64,000 bases of DNA from positions 373,733 to 437,732 of the forward strand of contig NZ_KI535369.1 in the NCBI RefSeq assembly GCF_000160035.2, in the 5' to 3' direction. The notes under the pieces are model-generated. The model worked only from the letters and a program-made list of their open reading frames with translations. It ran no database searches and was not told the DNA's origin. Position 1 is the first letter of the stretch, and each line of letters opens with the position of its first letter. This document shows positions 28,101-37,661 of this stretch, in pieces. Source of the stretch: Catonella morbi ATCC 51271 (GTDB lineage: Bacteria > Bacillota > Clostridia > Lachnospirales > Lachnospiraceae). The translations under genes and the position numbers were made by a program.

Positions 28101-28760
28101 GAAAAATATCTGGATGTTAAAAAAGATAAAGAAGAATATATAATCGATACTTCTACGGCCGGTGAAGGCAAGGAACTTAAAGATATTTATCTGTACATAG
28201 TGGATTGGGCAGGAAATGCATATGATGCGCCTCTTTCAGATTCAATTAAAGAAAAGCCACAGCCGGGTACCAACCCTCCTGTAAACCCACCTGTAGTACC
28301 TTCAAATCCGGGACCTTCAACACCGGGACCTTCAACGCCGATTTCTGAACTGCCTACACCTAAGCCAACACCTACTGATGAAAAGCTTGATATAGATGCT
28401 GACAAAACTCCTCAGGGTGATGCAACAGGAAAGGATTCCAAGCCGGAAAGCACCAAAAAGAAGTTCAAAATCACAAAGATTAAGGCAAAAGGTACATTGG
28501 CAAAAATCGCTGCTAAATTTAAGGCTCTTTTCACAAAGGATGCTTATAAGGTTAAATTGCTTGTATCCGAAGGTAAGGAGAAGATAGAAATAAGACTTCC
28601 ATACAAGAAAGCGGTAAAAGGCTACGTATTCTATGCAACGGATGTAAAAACCGGAAAACGTTACAAAGCAACCTATGATAAGAAGACAAAGGAACTTGTA
28701 TTTAAGACAGATAAATCTGGAGATTATGCTGTTTTAAGAAAAAAGACTAAAAAGAAATAA
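25150..28760 (+). pseudogene. Large surface subtilase (S8 peptidase), frameshifted
   Basis: Signal peptide (first ~27 residues, ending GVALA) and an inhibitor I9-like propeptide are in frame 25150-25473. A one-base loss near 25420 (GAAGGGAAG) ends that frame; reading resumes as VEEVFNTEFAGAV into the frame starting at 25461. That part (1099 residues) has Asp72 (IIDSGAD), His135 (ESHGMHVAG) and Ser463 (SGTSMASPH), a protease-associated insert (~305-400), Fn3-like and FlgD-like regions (SPNGDGVNDYV), a Pro-rich linker and a basic C-terminal domain. Lactocepin/C5a-peptidase-like. No LPXTG. A GTG at 25461 could start a proform without signal peptide, so secretion needs the frame restored. Confidence 0.85.
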
Positions 28761-28823
28761 TTGGTTATATCATACTGTTTAAGAGGTCTAAGATAATAGT
28801 GTGGTAGCTTGAGGTTAATTTAT

Positions 28824-28867
28824 AACTATCCTCTGCCTGAGAAATTGGGTGGAGGATAGTTTTTTGT
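28824..28867 (+). terminator. Terminator of the subtilase gene
   Basis: 10-bp stem AACTATCCTC/GAGGATAGTT followed by TTTTTT. Confidence 0.88.
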
Positions 28868-28961
28868 AATCAACCGTAAGATTATCCAAAGTTGCAATAG
28901 TCCATAAATTGTGGTATGTTTTATTTAATCAGTTACTTAATAGTAGAGGGGAAACAGAAAA

Positions 28962-30176
28962 GTGGCAATACAACATATATCAGATGAAATGATAAGTGCG
29001 GATTTTTTTGAAGATGATTACTTAAAAAAATACATTTACGAAAACGGAATATTCGGAACCTGTTCTTTCAGCCTAATGAGAAGGAAAGTAGTGAGTATCG
29101 ATTGCATTGTTGATGTAATAATGAGAGGCATCAGAAAAGAATATGATTATGCAGAGAACAGTCTTCCGCCGGACAGTGAAGAAGAGGTTGGATTTGGACC
29201 GAAGCCCATTGATACATACGATTTGGTGCATGAAGAAATCGCGTATGAAGCAGGGATTGAGGATGAAAAAGTATTAAACTCAGTATATTCAAAACTGGAA
29301 AACCGCTACTGGTCGAATATTTTTGCGGAAATGGACAGGAGTGAACGCTTTTCAAAATGGGATGAATATTGTTCGCTGCTTGAAAAATCCAGACTGTCAG
29401 CCGAACAGATAATAGCGGTCAGAAATCACGTTCCCCTTGAACATCCGGTTAGAAAAATATGCGAGTTTCTGGATGATATTTATGATTATTGCAGGCGATT
29501 GGACTTGATTGAAGATTTTAAGCCGGATGAAAGTATTTATAAATGTGTTGATTATATCGGAAGTGATTTTTCAGATGTATATGGTATTGACTATATTCCG
29601 GCATCATTTATAGGGACTTCGCTACCGACTTATTCAAAGGATAACAGGATGAATGAGGCAGGAGATTCTATGTTTTACGGTTCAGGAAATATTAAGACAA
29701 TATTGCTTGAAGCCAATGCCAATAAAATTGAGAATATTAATAAAGGAAAACAGTATACAATCGGAAAATTTCATGTAAATAAAAAAATTAAGGTTTTAGA
29801 CCTGTACCGAAAAGTCAATTTGATGAAAGTACCGAGCCTGTTTGATTTGGAGAATGCCGAACAAAGAGAAGTCTGTCTTTTTATGAAGAAATTCAGCAGA
29901 GAAATATCCAAACCTCAAAGTGAATCAAGTGTATACAGGCCTACTCAGGTACTGACAAAATACTTTCAAAGAACAGACTACATTAAAGGTATCAGATACG
30001 GCAGTTCCAAAGCCAGGGCGGCTTTCAATACAGTTCTCTTTGTAGATACAAATGACTGCATAGAAAAGAGTGATTCCGTGGCAATGGAAAGAGTCCAGCT
30101 TATAAAAGATAAATATGCCGAACCAAAAACATATAAAGAAATTGAAAATAATAATTATAATATAAGCTGGATTTGA
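28962..30176 (+). CDS. RES-domain protein with HEPN/RES-type N-terminus
   Basis: 404 residues. The C-terminal half carries the RES pattern: R229 (NRMNEAG), Y239 (MFYGS), E250 (TILLEAN) and Ser348-349 (RYGSSKA). RES domains of toxins such as MbcT degrade NAD+. The N-terminal ~180 residues look like the HEPN/RES N-terminal domain, though its CxxC-like start reads TCSFS. GTG start with GAGGGG 9 bases upstream. No adjacent antitoxin, so it may be a stand-alone defence or stress effector. Some activity residues remain uncertain. Confidence 0.65.
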   Translation: MAIQHISDEMISADFFEDDYLKKYIYENGIFGTCSFSLMRRKVVSIDCIVDVIMRGIRKEYDYAENSLPPDSEEEVGFGPKPIDTYDLVHEEIAYEAGIEDEKVLNSVYSKLENRYWSNIFAEMDRSERFSKWDEYCSLLEKSRLSAEQIIAVRNHVPLEHPVRKICEFLDDIYDYCRRLDLIEDFKPDESIYKCVDYIGSDFSDVYGIDYIPASFIGTSLPTYSKDNRMNEAGDSMFYGSGNIKTILLEANANKIENINKGKQYTIGKFHVNKKIKVLDLYRKVNLMKVPSLFDLENAEQREVCLFMKKFSREISKPQSESSVYRPTQVLTKYFQRTDYIKGIRYGSSKARAAFNTVLFVDTNDCIEKSDSVAMERVQLIKDKYAEPKTYKEIENNNYNISWI

Positions 30177-30248
30177 AAACTTACATAGATTGAAATCCCT
30201 GACAGAGGACTTTGGTCTGTTTTATTTTACAGGAGGAAACAAAGACAG

Positions 30249-31259
30249 ATGGCAAGAATGATTTTCATAGGTTTGCTTGCATTTTTTGCAATAGCCTGCA
30301 TCGGTATCGGGTTTGGGATGTATTATTGGATGAAACGGACTATGGTTGATGGACACCCAATAATAGACCAGCCTGTAAATGAACAGACAAGAACGGATAA
30401 AATGGGAATCGGAGAATTGTTGGTATATGTTTCTCTGATTGTTATTGCAGCCCTGCTTGCAATTTCTGTTATGCAAGAAGGAGGAAGCGGTTCTGCCATC
30501 CTTGCAAAAGCGATTCTTCTGCCGGCAGTTATGGCACTTTTTAACGCAAGAAAGCGCACAGGCAAAGCTATGCTTGCTCTGGTAATATCATTTATGATTG
30601 CATTGTTTTTGATGATGGCAAATCTCCTTATCGGACTGCCTCAAAAACCACCTGTACTGACTATAAATAATGTGCCGATATCAGTAACAAAAACAACTGT
30701 TACCGACTTGCTGAATAGTGGTTTTGATATCTATATCAAGCGTACAGACAATCCTGACGTGGAGTATAAGGAGCTGATTTCTTCGGGAAGTTATGAGAAA
30801 TATCCGGCGAATCGCAGTGTAATGGTTGAAAAAGGCATTCGCCGATCTAATAGCTCTATACCATATCCTAATATTATTGCCCGAAATGGGGTTATTCTTG
30901 GAAGCATGCAGTTATATGGTGATGAGGCGAAAGATATGGTATTAGAGGACTGTAAAATTCTTAGCTTCATACTTGATGAAGATTGTATAGCTATTGCAAA
31001 AGAAAACTCAATCTCATATAAATTAAATGGTATGGATTTGCTGTCTGTTCTGAAAAAAGAAAAATTGAAAAAGAAATTCGGTGAGCACTTATGGTCGGTT
31101 CCAGACAATAAGGCAGATATGACCCAGATGTTCTATGGATTGAAATGGGGAAACAATAGTAGTTATCTGTTTTGGAATGAGTATTATGCAACAATATGCT
31201 TTGATAAGGAGGATCATATGACTTTCTTTGAACTGTTTGGAGAGATTGCAAGAGAGTAA
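30249..31259 (+). CDS. Unrecognised membrane protein
   Basis: 336 residues. One membrane helix at the N-terminus (~5-27), two or three more at ~57-75 and ~80-130, then a ~200-residue soluble domain (starts PPVLTINNVPISV) containing KRTDNPDVEYKELI. I do not recognise the family. The soluble part resembles a mixed alpha/beta domain likely exposed outside. AGGAGG 11 bases before the ATG. It lies between the RES gene and the DUF2804 gene with short gaps. Confidence 0.7.
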   Translation: MARMIFIGLLAFFAIACIGIGFGMYYWMKRTMVDGHPIIDQPVNEQTRTDKMGIGELLVYVSLIVIAALLAISVMQEGGSGSAILAKAILLPAVMALFNARKRTGKAMLALVISFMIALFLMMANLLIGLPQKPPVLTINNVPISVTKTTVTDLLNSGFDIYIKRTDNPDVEYKELISSGSYEKYPANRSVMVEKGIRRSNSSIPYPNIIARNGVILGSMQLYGDEAKDMVLEDCKILSFILDEDCIAIAKENSISYKLNGMDLLSVLKKEKLKKKFGEHLWSVPDNKADMTQMFYGLKWGNNSSYLFWNEYYATICFDKEDHMTFFELFGEIARE

Positions 31260-31325
31260 GCCTTGAGGTGAAAAGGGGTATAAAACTGACTTTATTGTCG
31301 TAATAAGTTTAGGGGGTGAAACTAT

Positions 31326-32438
31326 ATGAGAAATCATGAAATTACGAGGTCACAAAATCTTTTGGACAAAAACGGGAATGTTGCCGAGCCCGGATGGTCA
31401 AGAAAACAGTTCCAGAGGTATAGGAGGAAGGATATAAAAGCTCCGGCATCAAGGATTAAAGAATGGGACTATTACCTTATATTAAATAAGGATTTCGGCA
31501 TAGCCCTTACCATGTCTGATAATGGTTATCTGGGCTTGCAGTCTGTAAGTTTTCTTAAGTTTACAGGAGAGCCTTTTGAACATACGGAAACGATTTTAAA
31601 TCCGTTTCCTATGGGTAAGCTTAAAATGCCGGAAACAAGCTCTAAAGGAAACTGTTTCTATAAAGATAAAAGGCTGACTCTGTCCTATGAGATTATTCCG
31701 AATCCTTCGGGAAAAGGCAGAAAAAGGCATATAATCTGCAATTTTAAAAACTTTTATAAGGGAAAGCCTTTCAAATGCAACATAGTCCTTGATGAACCTG
31801 AGATGGACAGCCTGGTAATAGCTACGCCATGGAATAAAAAACACGCTTTTTATTATAACCAAAAAATAAATTGCATGAGAGCTTCGGGAGAAGTACAGTT
31901 TGATGATAAAATCTATAGATTTAACCCTCAGACAGACTTCGGCACCTTAGACTGGGGACGTGGGGTATGGACTTACGAAAATACCTGGTACTGGGGAACC
32001 TGCAGCTGTGACTTGGACGGACACAGCTTTGGCTTTAATATAGGCTATGGTTTTGGCAATACAACGGCCGCAAGTGAGAATATCCTGTTTTATGACGGAG
32101 TAGGCCATAAGCTGGATGATATAATGTTTGTGATACCGGGTGACAATGGACCGGATCCGATTAAGGATAAGGGAGAAGAAGTTAAACCGGGTGGCAGAGA
32201 CCGCAAACGGGTAATTGACTATATGGAGAAATGGAAGTACATATCTTCAGACGGACGGTTTGAGATGGAATTTGAGCCGATTATTGACAGGAAGGCAAAC
32301 ATTGACCTAAAACTTATTTGCTCGGATCAACATCAGGTATTCGGAAAAATGAGCGGTACAGCCATTCTTGATGACGGCAGGAAGATAGAGCTTAAGGATG
32401 TGCTTTGCTCTGCGGAACATATATACAATAAGTTTTGA
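31326..32438 (+). CDS. DUF2804 domain protein
   Basis: 370 residues matching DUF2804: the conserved tract DWGRGVWTYENTWYWG, then GHSFGFNIGYGFGN and an N-terminal Gly/Trp-rich strand region. These are cytoplasmic beta-rich proteins of unknown function, thought to be lipocalin-like. TAGGGGGTG precedes the ATG. No link to the neighbours is evident beyond orientation. Confidence 0.8.
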   Translation: MRNHEITRSQNLLDKNGNVAEPGWSRKQFQRYRRKDIKAPASRIKEWDYYLILNKDFGIALTMSDNGYLGLQSVSFLKFTGEPFEHTETILNPFPMGKLKMPETSSKGNCFYKDKRLTLSYEIIPNPSGKGRKRHIICNFKNFYKGKPFKCNIVLDEPEMDSLVIATPWNKKHAFYYNQKINCMRASGEVQFDDKIYRFNPQTDFGTLDWGRGVWTYENTWYWGTCSCDLDGHSFGFNIGYGFGNTTAASENILFYDGVGHKLDDIMFVIPGDNGPDPIKDKGEEVKPGGRDRKRVIDYMEKWKYISSDGRFEMEFEPIIDRKANIDLKLICSDQHQVFGKMSGTAILDDGRKIELKDVLCSAEHIYNKF

Positions 32439-32455
32439 TAAGAACACAGTAATAT

Positions 32456-32484
32456 CTACAACTGCACTACAGTTGTAGTATAAT
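32456..32484 (+). promoter_or_regulatory. BlaI/MecI-like operator overlapping the aldehyde dehydrogenase promoter
   Basis: Inverted repeat CTACAACTG/CAGTTGTAG (5-base spacer). Within it ACTACAGTTGTAGT fits the ACTACA-NN-TGTAGT operator form of the BlaI/MecI/CopY family. A -10 TATAAT follows directly (32479). No such regulator is encoded in the window. Confidence 0.55.
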
Positions 32485-32510
32485 CTGCTTTTGCGGAAGG
32501 GGATATTAAA

Positions 32511-33890
32511 ATGACTGAACAGGATATAGTTAGGTTGCTTAAGGGACAAAAAGAATATTTTAACTCAGGACTTACAAAGAGTTTTGAGTCGAGGCTGACT
32601 TCGCTTAAAACCCTGAAAAAAGCAATAGAGAAGAATGAGGATGAACTGTGTAAGGCGTTAAAGAAAGATTTGGGTAAGAGCAGGGCGGAAGCGTTTATGT
32701 GTGAAATAGGGCTTACCCTGTCGGAAATAAGCTGGCTTGTAAAACACTTAAAAGGACTTATGTGGAAAAAGCGAGTACATACTCCGCTTGCTCAGTTTGC
32801 GGCTAAAAGCTTCAGAAGCCCGTCACCTTATGGGACAGTGCTTATAATAAGCCCTTGGAATTATCCTGTGCTGCTTACACTGGAGCCTCTTGCAGATGCA
32901 CTTGCGGCAGGGAATACAGCTGTATTAAAGCCAAGTGCCTATGCTCCGGAAACTTCAAAAGTATTATGCAGAATGTTAAAAGAATGTTTTAAATCGGAGC
33001 TTGTATCTGTTGTCACCGGAGGCAGGGCAGAAAATCAGGCACTTTTAAGACAGAAATTCGATAAGATATTTTTTACAGGCAGTAAAGACGTGGGCAGGGA
33101 AGTCATGCGCAGTGCCGCAGAGTATTTAACCCCTGTAACTCTTGAACTTGGCGGTAAGAGTCCCTGCATAGTGGAGAAAAGTGCTAAAATAAATCTGGCT
33201 GCAAAAAGAATAGTCTTCGGGAAATTTTTAAACTGTGGACAGACCTGTGTTGCACCTGATTATATTTTATGTGATGAGAGTATAAGGGACAGGCTTGTAT
33301 CGGCAATCAAAAAGGAAATAGCAAAGCAGTTTGGGGAAAAACCACTTGAGAATCCTGATTACGCGAAAATAATTAACAAGAAGCATTTTAACAGATTAAA
33401 AGGGCTTATTAATCCGGAAAAGACGGTTTGTGGCGGAACTTGTGACGAAGAGATGGAAAGAATAGAGCCTACAGTAATGACGGACATAACCTGGGAGGAT
33501 GCCGTTATGGGTGAGGAGATATTTGGACCTCTGCTTCCGGTACTTACCTATAAAACCTTAGTCGAGGCTGTTTCTGTTATTGAAAGCCACCCACACCCTC
33601 TGGCATTATATTGCTTTACTGAGAATAAGAGGGTTAAAGAGGGTATATTGAAAAAATGCAGATTTGGCGGAGGCTGTATAAATGACGTGGTAATTCACCT
33701 GGCTACAAGCGAAATGCCATTTGGCGGAGTGGGAGAAAGCGGAATGGGCTGTTACCATGGCAAAGCGGGCTTTGAGGAATTCAGCCATATAAGAAGCATA
33801 GTAGACAAGAAAACCTGGATGGATATGCCTGTACGCTACCAGCCTTACACGGGGATTAAGGAGAAGTTTTTGAAGTTGTTTTTGAAGTAA
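32511..33890 (+). CDS. NAD(P)-dependent aldehyde dehydrogenase (class 3 type)
   Basis: 459 residues. Catalytic Cys in FLNCGQTCVAPDY, general base Glu in TLELGGKSPC, PWNYP near residue 115, and FTGSKDVG for cofactor binding. The hydrophobic/basic C-terminus fits class 3 fatty- or aryl-aldehyde dehydrogenases (YwdH/ALDH3 type). GGAAGGGG before the ATG. Alone under a BlaI-like operator, so it may respond to stress rather than to a substrate operon. Confidence 0.9.
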   Translation: MTEQDIVRLLKGQKEYFNSGLTKSFESRLTSLKTLKKAIEKNEDELCKALKKDLGKSRAEAFMCEIGLTLSEISWLVKHLKGLMWKKRVHTPLAQFAAKSFRSPSPYGTVLIISPWNYPVLLTLEPLADALAAGNTAVLKPSAYAPETSKVLCRMLKECFKSELVSVVTGGRAENQALLRQKFDKIFFTGSKDVGREVMRSAAEYLTPVTLELGGKSPCIVEKSAKINLAAKRIVFGKFLNCGQTCVAPDYILCDESIRDRLVSAIKKEIAKQFGEKPLENPDYAKIINKKHFNRLKGLINPEKTVCGGTCDEEMERIEPTVMTDITWEDAVMGEEIFGPLLPVLTYKTLVEAVSVIESHPHPLALYCFTENKRVKEGILKKCRFGGGCINDVVIHLATSEMPFGGVGESGMGCYHGKAGFEEFSHIRSIVDKKTWMDMPVRYQPYTGIKEKFLKLFLK

Positions 33891-33977
33891 TAGTATATAA
33901 CTTTATCTCAAATAATTGGGTTTAATTATAGAGAATTGTTAAAAGGTCAAGTCTTACTGTGGTTGCATGCAGGTAAG

Positions 33978-33998
33978 CGAGTCTGTTAATATGACTCG
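33978..33998 (+). other. Short hairpin before the LacI regulator gene
   Basis: CGAGTC/GACTCG stem with a 9-base loop in the 155-base gap between the aldehyde dehydrogenase and LacI genes. It lacks a T-run. A fragment AAATAATTGGGTTTAAT at 33911 resembles the right end of the dispersed repeats. Confidence 0.35.
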
Positions 33999-34045
33999 TT
34001 GTCCGTAGAAATAATATAGAAATAATAGAAAGTGTTACTGAAATT

Positions 34046-35062
34046 ATGAGCACAATTTATGATATTGCTAAGAAAGTGGGACTGTCTCCATCAACTGTTG
34101 CAAGAGTGTTAAGTGGTAGGGGCTATTCCAGCAATGCTGCTAAAGAAAAGGTCATGTCAGCGGCTGATGAGCTTAAATATACACCTATACATGCAGCTAA
34201 GGCATTAAAAAGTAAAATAACCAATACTATTATGATGTGTATACCGGATATTACAAATCCATACTACTTTAATATTATAAGCAATGTTTGTGATGTGATG
34301 GAAAATGGCGGATACAGAACAATTTTAACCTATACTCATCATAATGCGTTAAAAGAGCTTTCGCTTATGGAATCATTGAAAGAACGTTATGTTGATGGAT
34401 TGATTATGGTTTCTTTTGATTTTAATGAGAAACTGCTTAATGCGATGAAAGAATTGGAAATGCCGGTGGTTTTACTTAATCATTATAACTATCCGGATTT
34501 TGCCGGAGTATTTGACTGTGTATATATTGACCACAAAAAGGCAACACAAATTGCTACTGAATATTGTATTAAGAAGGGACATAAGGAAATTTTATTTCTT
34601 GGAGCGAATAAAAAAGAACAAACTTGTATAGAACGTTTATCGGGATATGAAACGGCTTTAAGTGCAGCAGGATTGAAATTTAATCAATCACTTGTATTAG
34701 AAGCGGATTATACTATAGAAGGAGGAAAGAGAGCCTTTGAAACTGCACTCAAATCAGAGACTTCTTTTTCTGCGGTAATTAGTTGTAATGATTTGATGGG
34801 AATTGCCTGTATGAATGTTTGCCGTGAACAAGGGAAAAAAGTACCGGATGATATTTCGTTGGTTACTCTTGATAATACTGACTATTGTCTCTGTACTACA
34901 CCAAGACTTACGTCTGTTGATATGATGCAAAATCAAATAGGAATTTGTGCGGCACAATGTATGTTGCAACAGATTAATAAAGAGAGAAGATATAAACAGA
35001 CTTTAGTACTCTCGCCGGAACTTGTGGTACGGGACTCAGTTAAGGAGCTACACCGAAAATAA
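34046..35062 (+). CDS. LacI-family sugar regulator
   Basis: 338 residues. N-terminal LacI HTH (STIYDIAKKVGLSPSTVARVLSGRGYSSNAAKEKV) and hinge, then a periplasmic-binding-like effector domain (DGLIMVSFDF, CNDLMGIACMNVCREQG). The ribosome site is weak (AGAAAG). It lies just before the sugar transport/GH172 operon and likely controls it through the palindrome at 35217. Confidence 0.92.
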   Translation: MSTIYDIAKKVGLSPSTVARVLSGRGYSSNAAKEKVMSAADELKYTPIHAAKALKSKITNTIMMCIPDITNPYYFNIISNVCDVMENGGYRTILTYTHHNALKELSLMESLKERYVDGLIMVSFDFNEKLLNAMKELEMPVVLLNHYNYPDFAGVFDCVYIDHKKATQIATEYCIKKGHKEILFLGANKKEQTCIERLSGYETALSAAGLKFNQSLVLEADYTIEGGKRAFETALKSETSFSAVISCNDLMGIACMNVCREQGKKVPDDISLVTLDNTDYCLCTTPRLTSVDMMQNQIGICAAQCMLQQINKERRYKQTLVLSPELVVRDSVKELHRK

Positions 35063-35143
35063 TTAATTATGATTTTATACATATTGTGAAAACGGTATCA
35101 CATAAAATATAGTATAAACTGGCTGAATATTATAAAATAACTA

Positions 35144-35172
35144 TTGACTTTTTGTGCAATATGGTATATATT
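35144..35172 (+). promoter_or_regulatory. Promoter of the GH172 sugar operon
   Basis: -35 TTGACT (35144) and -10 TATATT (35167) with 17-base spacing. Confidence 0.65.
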
Positions 35173-35216
35173 CTGAATCATAGAAGATAAAACAAGGTAT
35201 AGGTTATATATTTGTG

Positions 35217-35230
35217 TGACATCGATGTCA
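35217..35230. promoter_or_regulatory. LacI-type operator
   Basis: Perfect palindrome TGACATCGATGTCA with a central CG, 44 bases after the -10 and before the binding-protein gene. Suited to the LacI protein encoded upstream. A partial match, TGACATCGA, occurs at 41646 before the eda gene. Confidence 0.6.
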
Positions 35231-35325
35231 TAAAATGTTACGAAAAATATATTTATACGGATATATTGTTATCTTCAGTGTTGAGTACGTAAAAGTTTGA
35301 TACATAGGAAGGAGGAGTTATTTTG

Positions 35326-36699
35326 ATGAAAGTATTAAAACAAAAAAGTATTAAGAACATGGTTTTAGCCCTGGTATTAGCAGCAGTATTTTCAGTATCT
35401 GCATGTTCAGGTGCAAAAACTTCACAGGGAACCGATTCACTCACAAAGAGTAAAACAAGCATGGAGCAGAACACTGATTCAAAACAAACGGGAAGTTCAG
35501 GCACGGATAAAAACGGAGAAAAGGTTACCCTTCACTTTTGGACTTTCCATACAAATGCCGAGCGTGAATTCATGGAATCATTGGGTAAGCGATATGCAGA
35601 GGTTAATCCAAATATAGAAATAGTGTATGAAAGTATCCCTGAATCCGATTATATGAGTACAAAACTTACAACTGCATTTGCTGCCGGGGAAGGACCTGAT
35701 GTTTTTGTTATGAGTCCGGGAGATTTTCTTAAATATGCCAATAGTGGTGTGGCTAAAGATTTGACACCTTATTTTACCAAAGAAATGCTTGATGATTTTT
35801 TGCCAAGTTCTATAGATGCGGTAAAAGTGGATAATAAAATTCTTGCCGTTCCTTTTGAAGTGGAACTGTTAGGATTGTACTATAGAAAAGACATGTTTGA
35901 ATCGGCAGGTCTTACGCCACCTAAAACTTGGGAAGAATTCAAAAAATGTACCAAAGAATTAACTACCGATGAAGTGAGCGGACTTACCATTGAACCAAGC
36001 AAAGGATATTATCAAAACTTTGCGTGGTATCCTTTCCTTTGGCAGACCGGCGCCAATGTTTTGAATGCTGAGACAAAAACAGCTACATTCAAAGGAGATG
36101 GTGTAGAGAAGGCATTACAACTCTGGCATGATTTAGTTGAAGCCGGCGCGCCAACTAAACTGTCGATACCGCTATCAACTGATATAACTCCGCTTGGTAA
36201 TGGTGAAACAGCAATGCAAGAATGCGGGACATGGGCTATTGCAGCCATAGAAAGTCAGTATCCGGATTCGCAAATTGGTCTTGTCCCCCTACCTGTACCG
36301 GAAGGAGGAAAAGCTGCTACCTGTGCAGGCGGATGGAAAATGATGGTAAACAATAACAGCAAATATGCTGAAGAAGCAGCAAAATTTGTTATGTGGGCTT
36401 TTGCTGAAAATACGGATATTCCGCTTGAATGGTGTACCAAAGTAAAATTTGCTTACTCACCAAGAAAGTCAGTAGTTGAAGCGGGTAAAGATATTTATGG
36501 TAAGGGACTTAGAAAAATATTTACTGAAGAAATATACGATTCTGCTATAGGAGAACCAAGATATCCTGCCGAAATAGTAAATGCAGTCGGAGATGCATTG
36601 CAAAATGTTATGCTTGCAGGCGGAAACCCTAAAGAAGAAGCTGAAAAGGCTAACCGTAAAATTGAAGAATTCCTTAAAAAATTTAATGGAGGAATGTAA
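35326..36699 (+). CDS. Carbohydrate-binding lipoprotein (family 1 SBP)
   Basis: 457 residues. Signal peptide with lipobox VSAC, a Ser/Thr/Lys-rich linker and the family 1 fold (VTLHFWTFHTNAEREFMESLGKRYAEVN; EGPDVFVMSPGDF). The ATG at 35326 sits 9 bases after GGAAGGAGGAG; the TTG just before it is a less likely start. It delivers an oligosaccharide to the two permeases downstream. Confidence 0.93.
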   Translation: MKVLKQKSIKNMVLALVLAAVFSVSACSGAKTSQGTDSLTKSKTSMEQNTDSKQTGSSGTDKNGEKVTLHFWTFHTNAEREFMESLGKRYAEVNPNIEIVYESIPESDYMSTKLTTAFAAGEGPDVFVMSPGDFLKYANSGVAKDLTPYFTKEMLDDFLPSSIDAVKVDNKILAVPFEVELLGLYYRKDMFESAGLTPPKTWEEFKKCTKELTTDEVSGLTIEPSKGYYQNFAWYPFLWQTGANVLNAETKTATFKGDGVEKALQLWHDLVEAGAPTKLSIPLSTDITPLGNGETAMQECGTWAIAAIESQYPDSQIGLVPLPVPEGGKAATCAGGWKMMVNNNSKYAEEAAKFVMWAFAENTDIPLEWCTKVKFAYSPRKSVVEAGKDIYGKGLRKIFTEEIYDSAIGEPRYPAEIVNAVGDALQNVMLAGGNPKEEAEKANRKIEEFLKKFNGGM

Positions 36700-36767
36700 T
36701 CCGTTTTGCTAATTGTTTTAGACATTGGTAATGTATGCATAACAATAGAGTAGAAAGAAGAGGCGAC

Positions 36768-37661
36768 ATGAAGAATAAATCGTTTTTGTCCAGAAAGGTA
36801 AAAAACAATATTTTTGCTTATCTGATGCTGTTGCCTGATATGTTGGGCATTGCCTTATTCATATTTATTCCGATTCTGATAGCGCTTTATGTAAGCTTTC
36901 ATGAGTGGAATGCGCTTGAACCAATGAGATTTGTAGGACTGGATAACTACAAGGCTATGTTGCAAGATACAGATTGGCAAAAATCTTTGCTGATTACTGT
37001 TTGCTATACAGCTTTATTTGTCCCTTTATTGTATTGTGTATCTTTAGGTTTAGCGCTTTTAATACAGTCAATTAAAGGCAAAGTCCAACATATATTTCGA
37101 ACTGTTCTATTTTTGCCATACTCAGTTTCTACAGTGGTGGCGGCACTAATTTGGCGCTTTATGCTGGATCCGCGTAATGGATTTTTTAATCAGATACTTA
37201 GATTTTTTCATATACCGATACAAGGTTTTTTGGGAAATCCCAAACAGGCATTATTATGTATAGCAGTTATCTCGGTATGGATGTTGTGCGGTTATTATGC
37301 AATAATATTTTTGGCAGGAATTAAGGATATTCCGAAAAGCTACTATGAGGCTGCCTGTTTGGATGGAGCTGATGAATTGCAGACTTTTTTCTATATTACT
37401 TTTCCGTTATTAAAAGAAGTGAGTGTGTTTGTTATTGTTGTAACAACTATTTCATCATTTCAGGTTTTTGATCTCGTAAAAATACTGACAAACGGAGGCC
37501 CTGCACAAAGTACAACAGTTTCAGTATTTTATATATATCAAAATGCGTTTGACTTTACTAAATTAGGATATTCTTCAGCAATGGCATTTGTTCTCTTTGT
37601 GCTTATTATGTTGTTTAGTCTGATACAGTTACGACTGACAGGTGAGGTTGCAAAAAAATGA
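36768..37661 (+). CDS. Carbohydrate ABC permease 1 (MalF type)
   Basis: 297-residue CUT1 permease with six predicted helices and the EAA loop (YYEAACLDGADELQTFFYITFPLL). The start at 36768 gives the usual short cytoplasmic N-terminus. No ATPase gene follows, so a shared MsmK-type ATPase from elsewhere is needed. Confidence 0.9.
   Translation: MKNKSFLSRKVKNNIFAYLMLLPDMLGIALFIFIPILIALYVSFHEWNALEPMRFVGLDNYKAMLQDTDWQKSLLITVCYTALFVPLLYCVSLGLALLIQSIKGKVQHIFRTVLFLPYSVSTVVAALIWRFMLDPRNGFFNQILRFFHIPIQGFLGNPKQALLCIAVISVWMLCGYYAIIFLAGIKDIPKSYYEAACLDGADELQTFFYITFPLLKEVSVFVIVVTTISSFQVFDLVKILTNGGPAQSTTVSVFYIYQNAFDFTKLGYSSAMAFVLFVLIMLFSLIQLRLTGEVAKK

Noticed and set aside
28187-28405. Pro/Gly-rich antisense frame in the subtilase
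   Set aside because: Mirror image of the Pro-rich linker codons.
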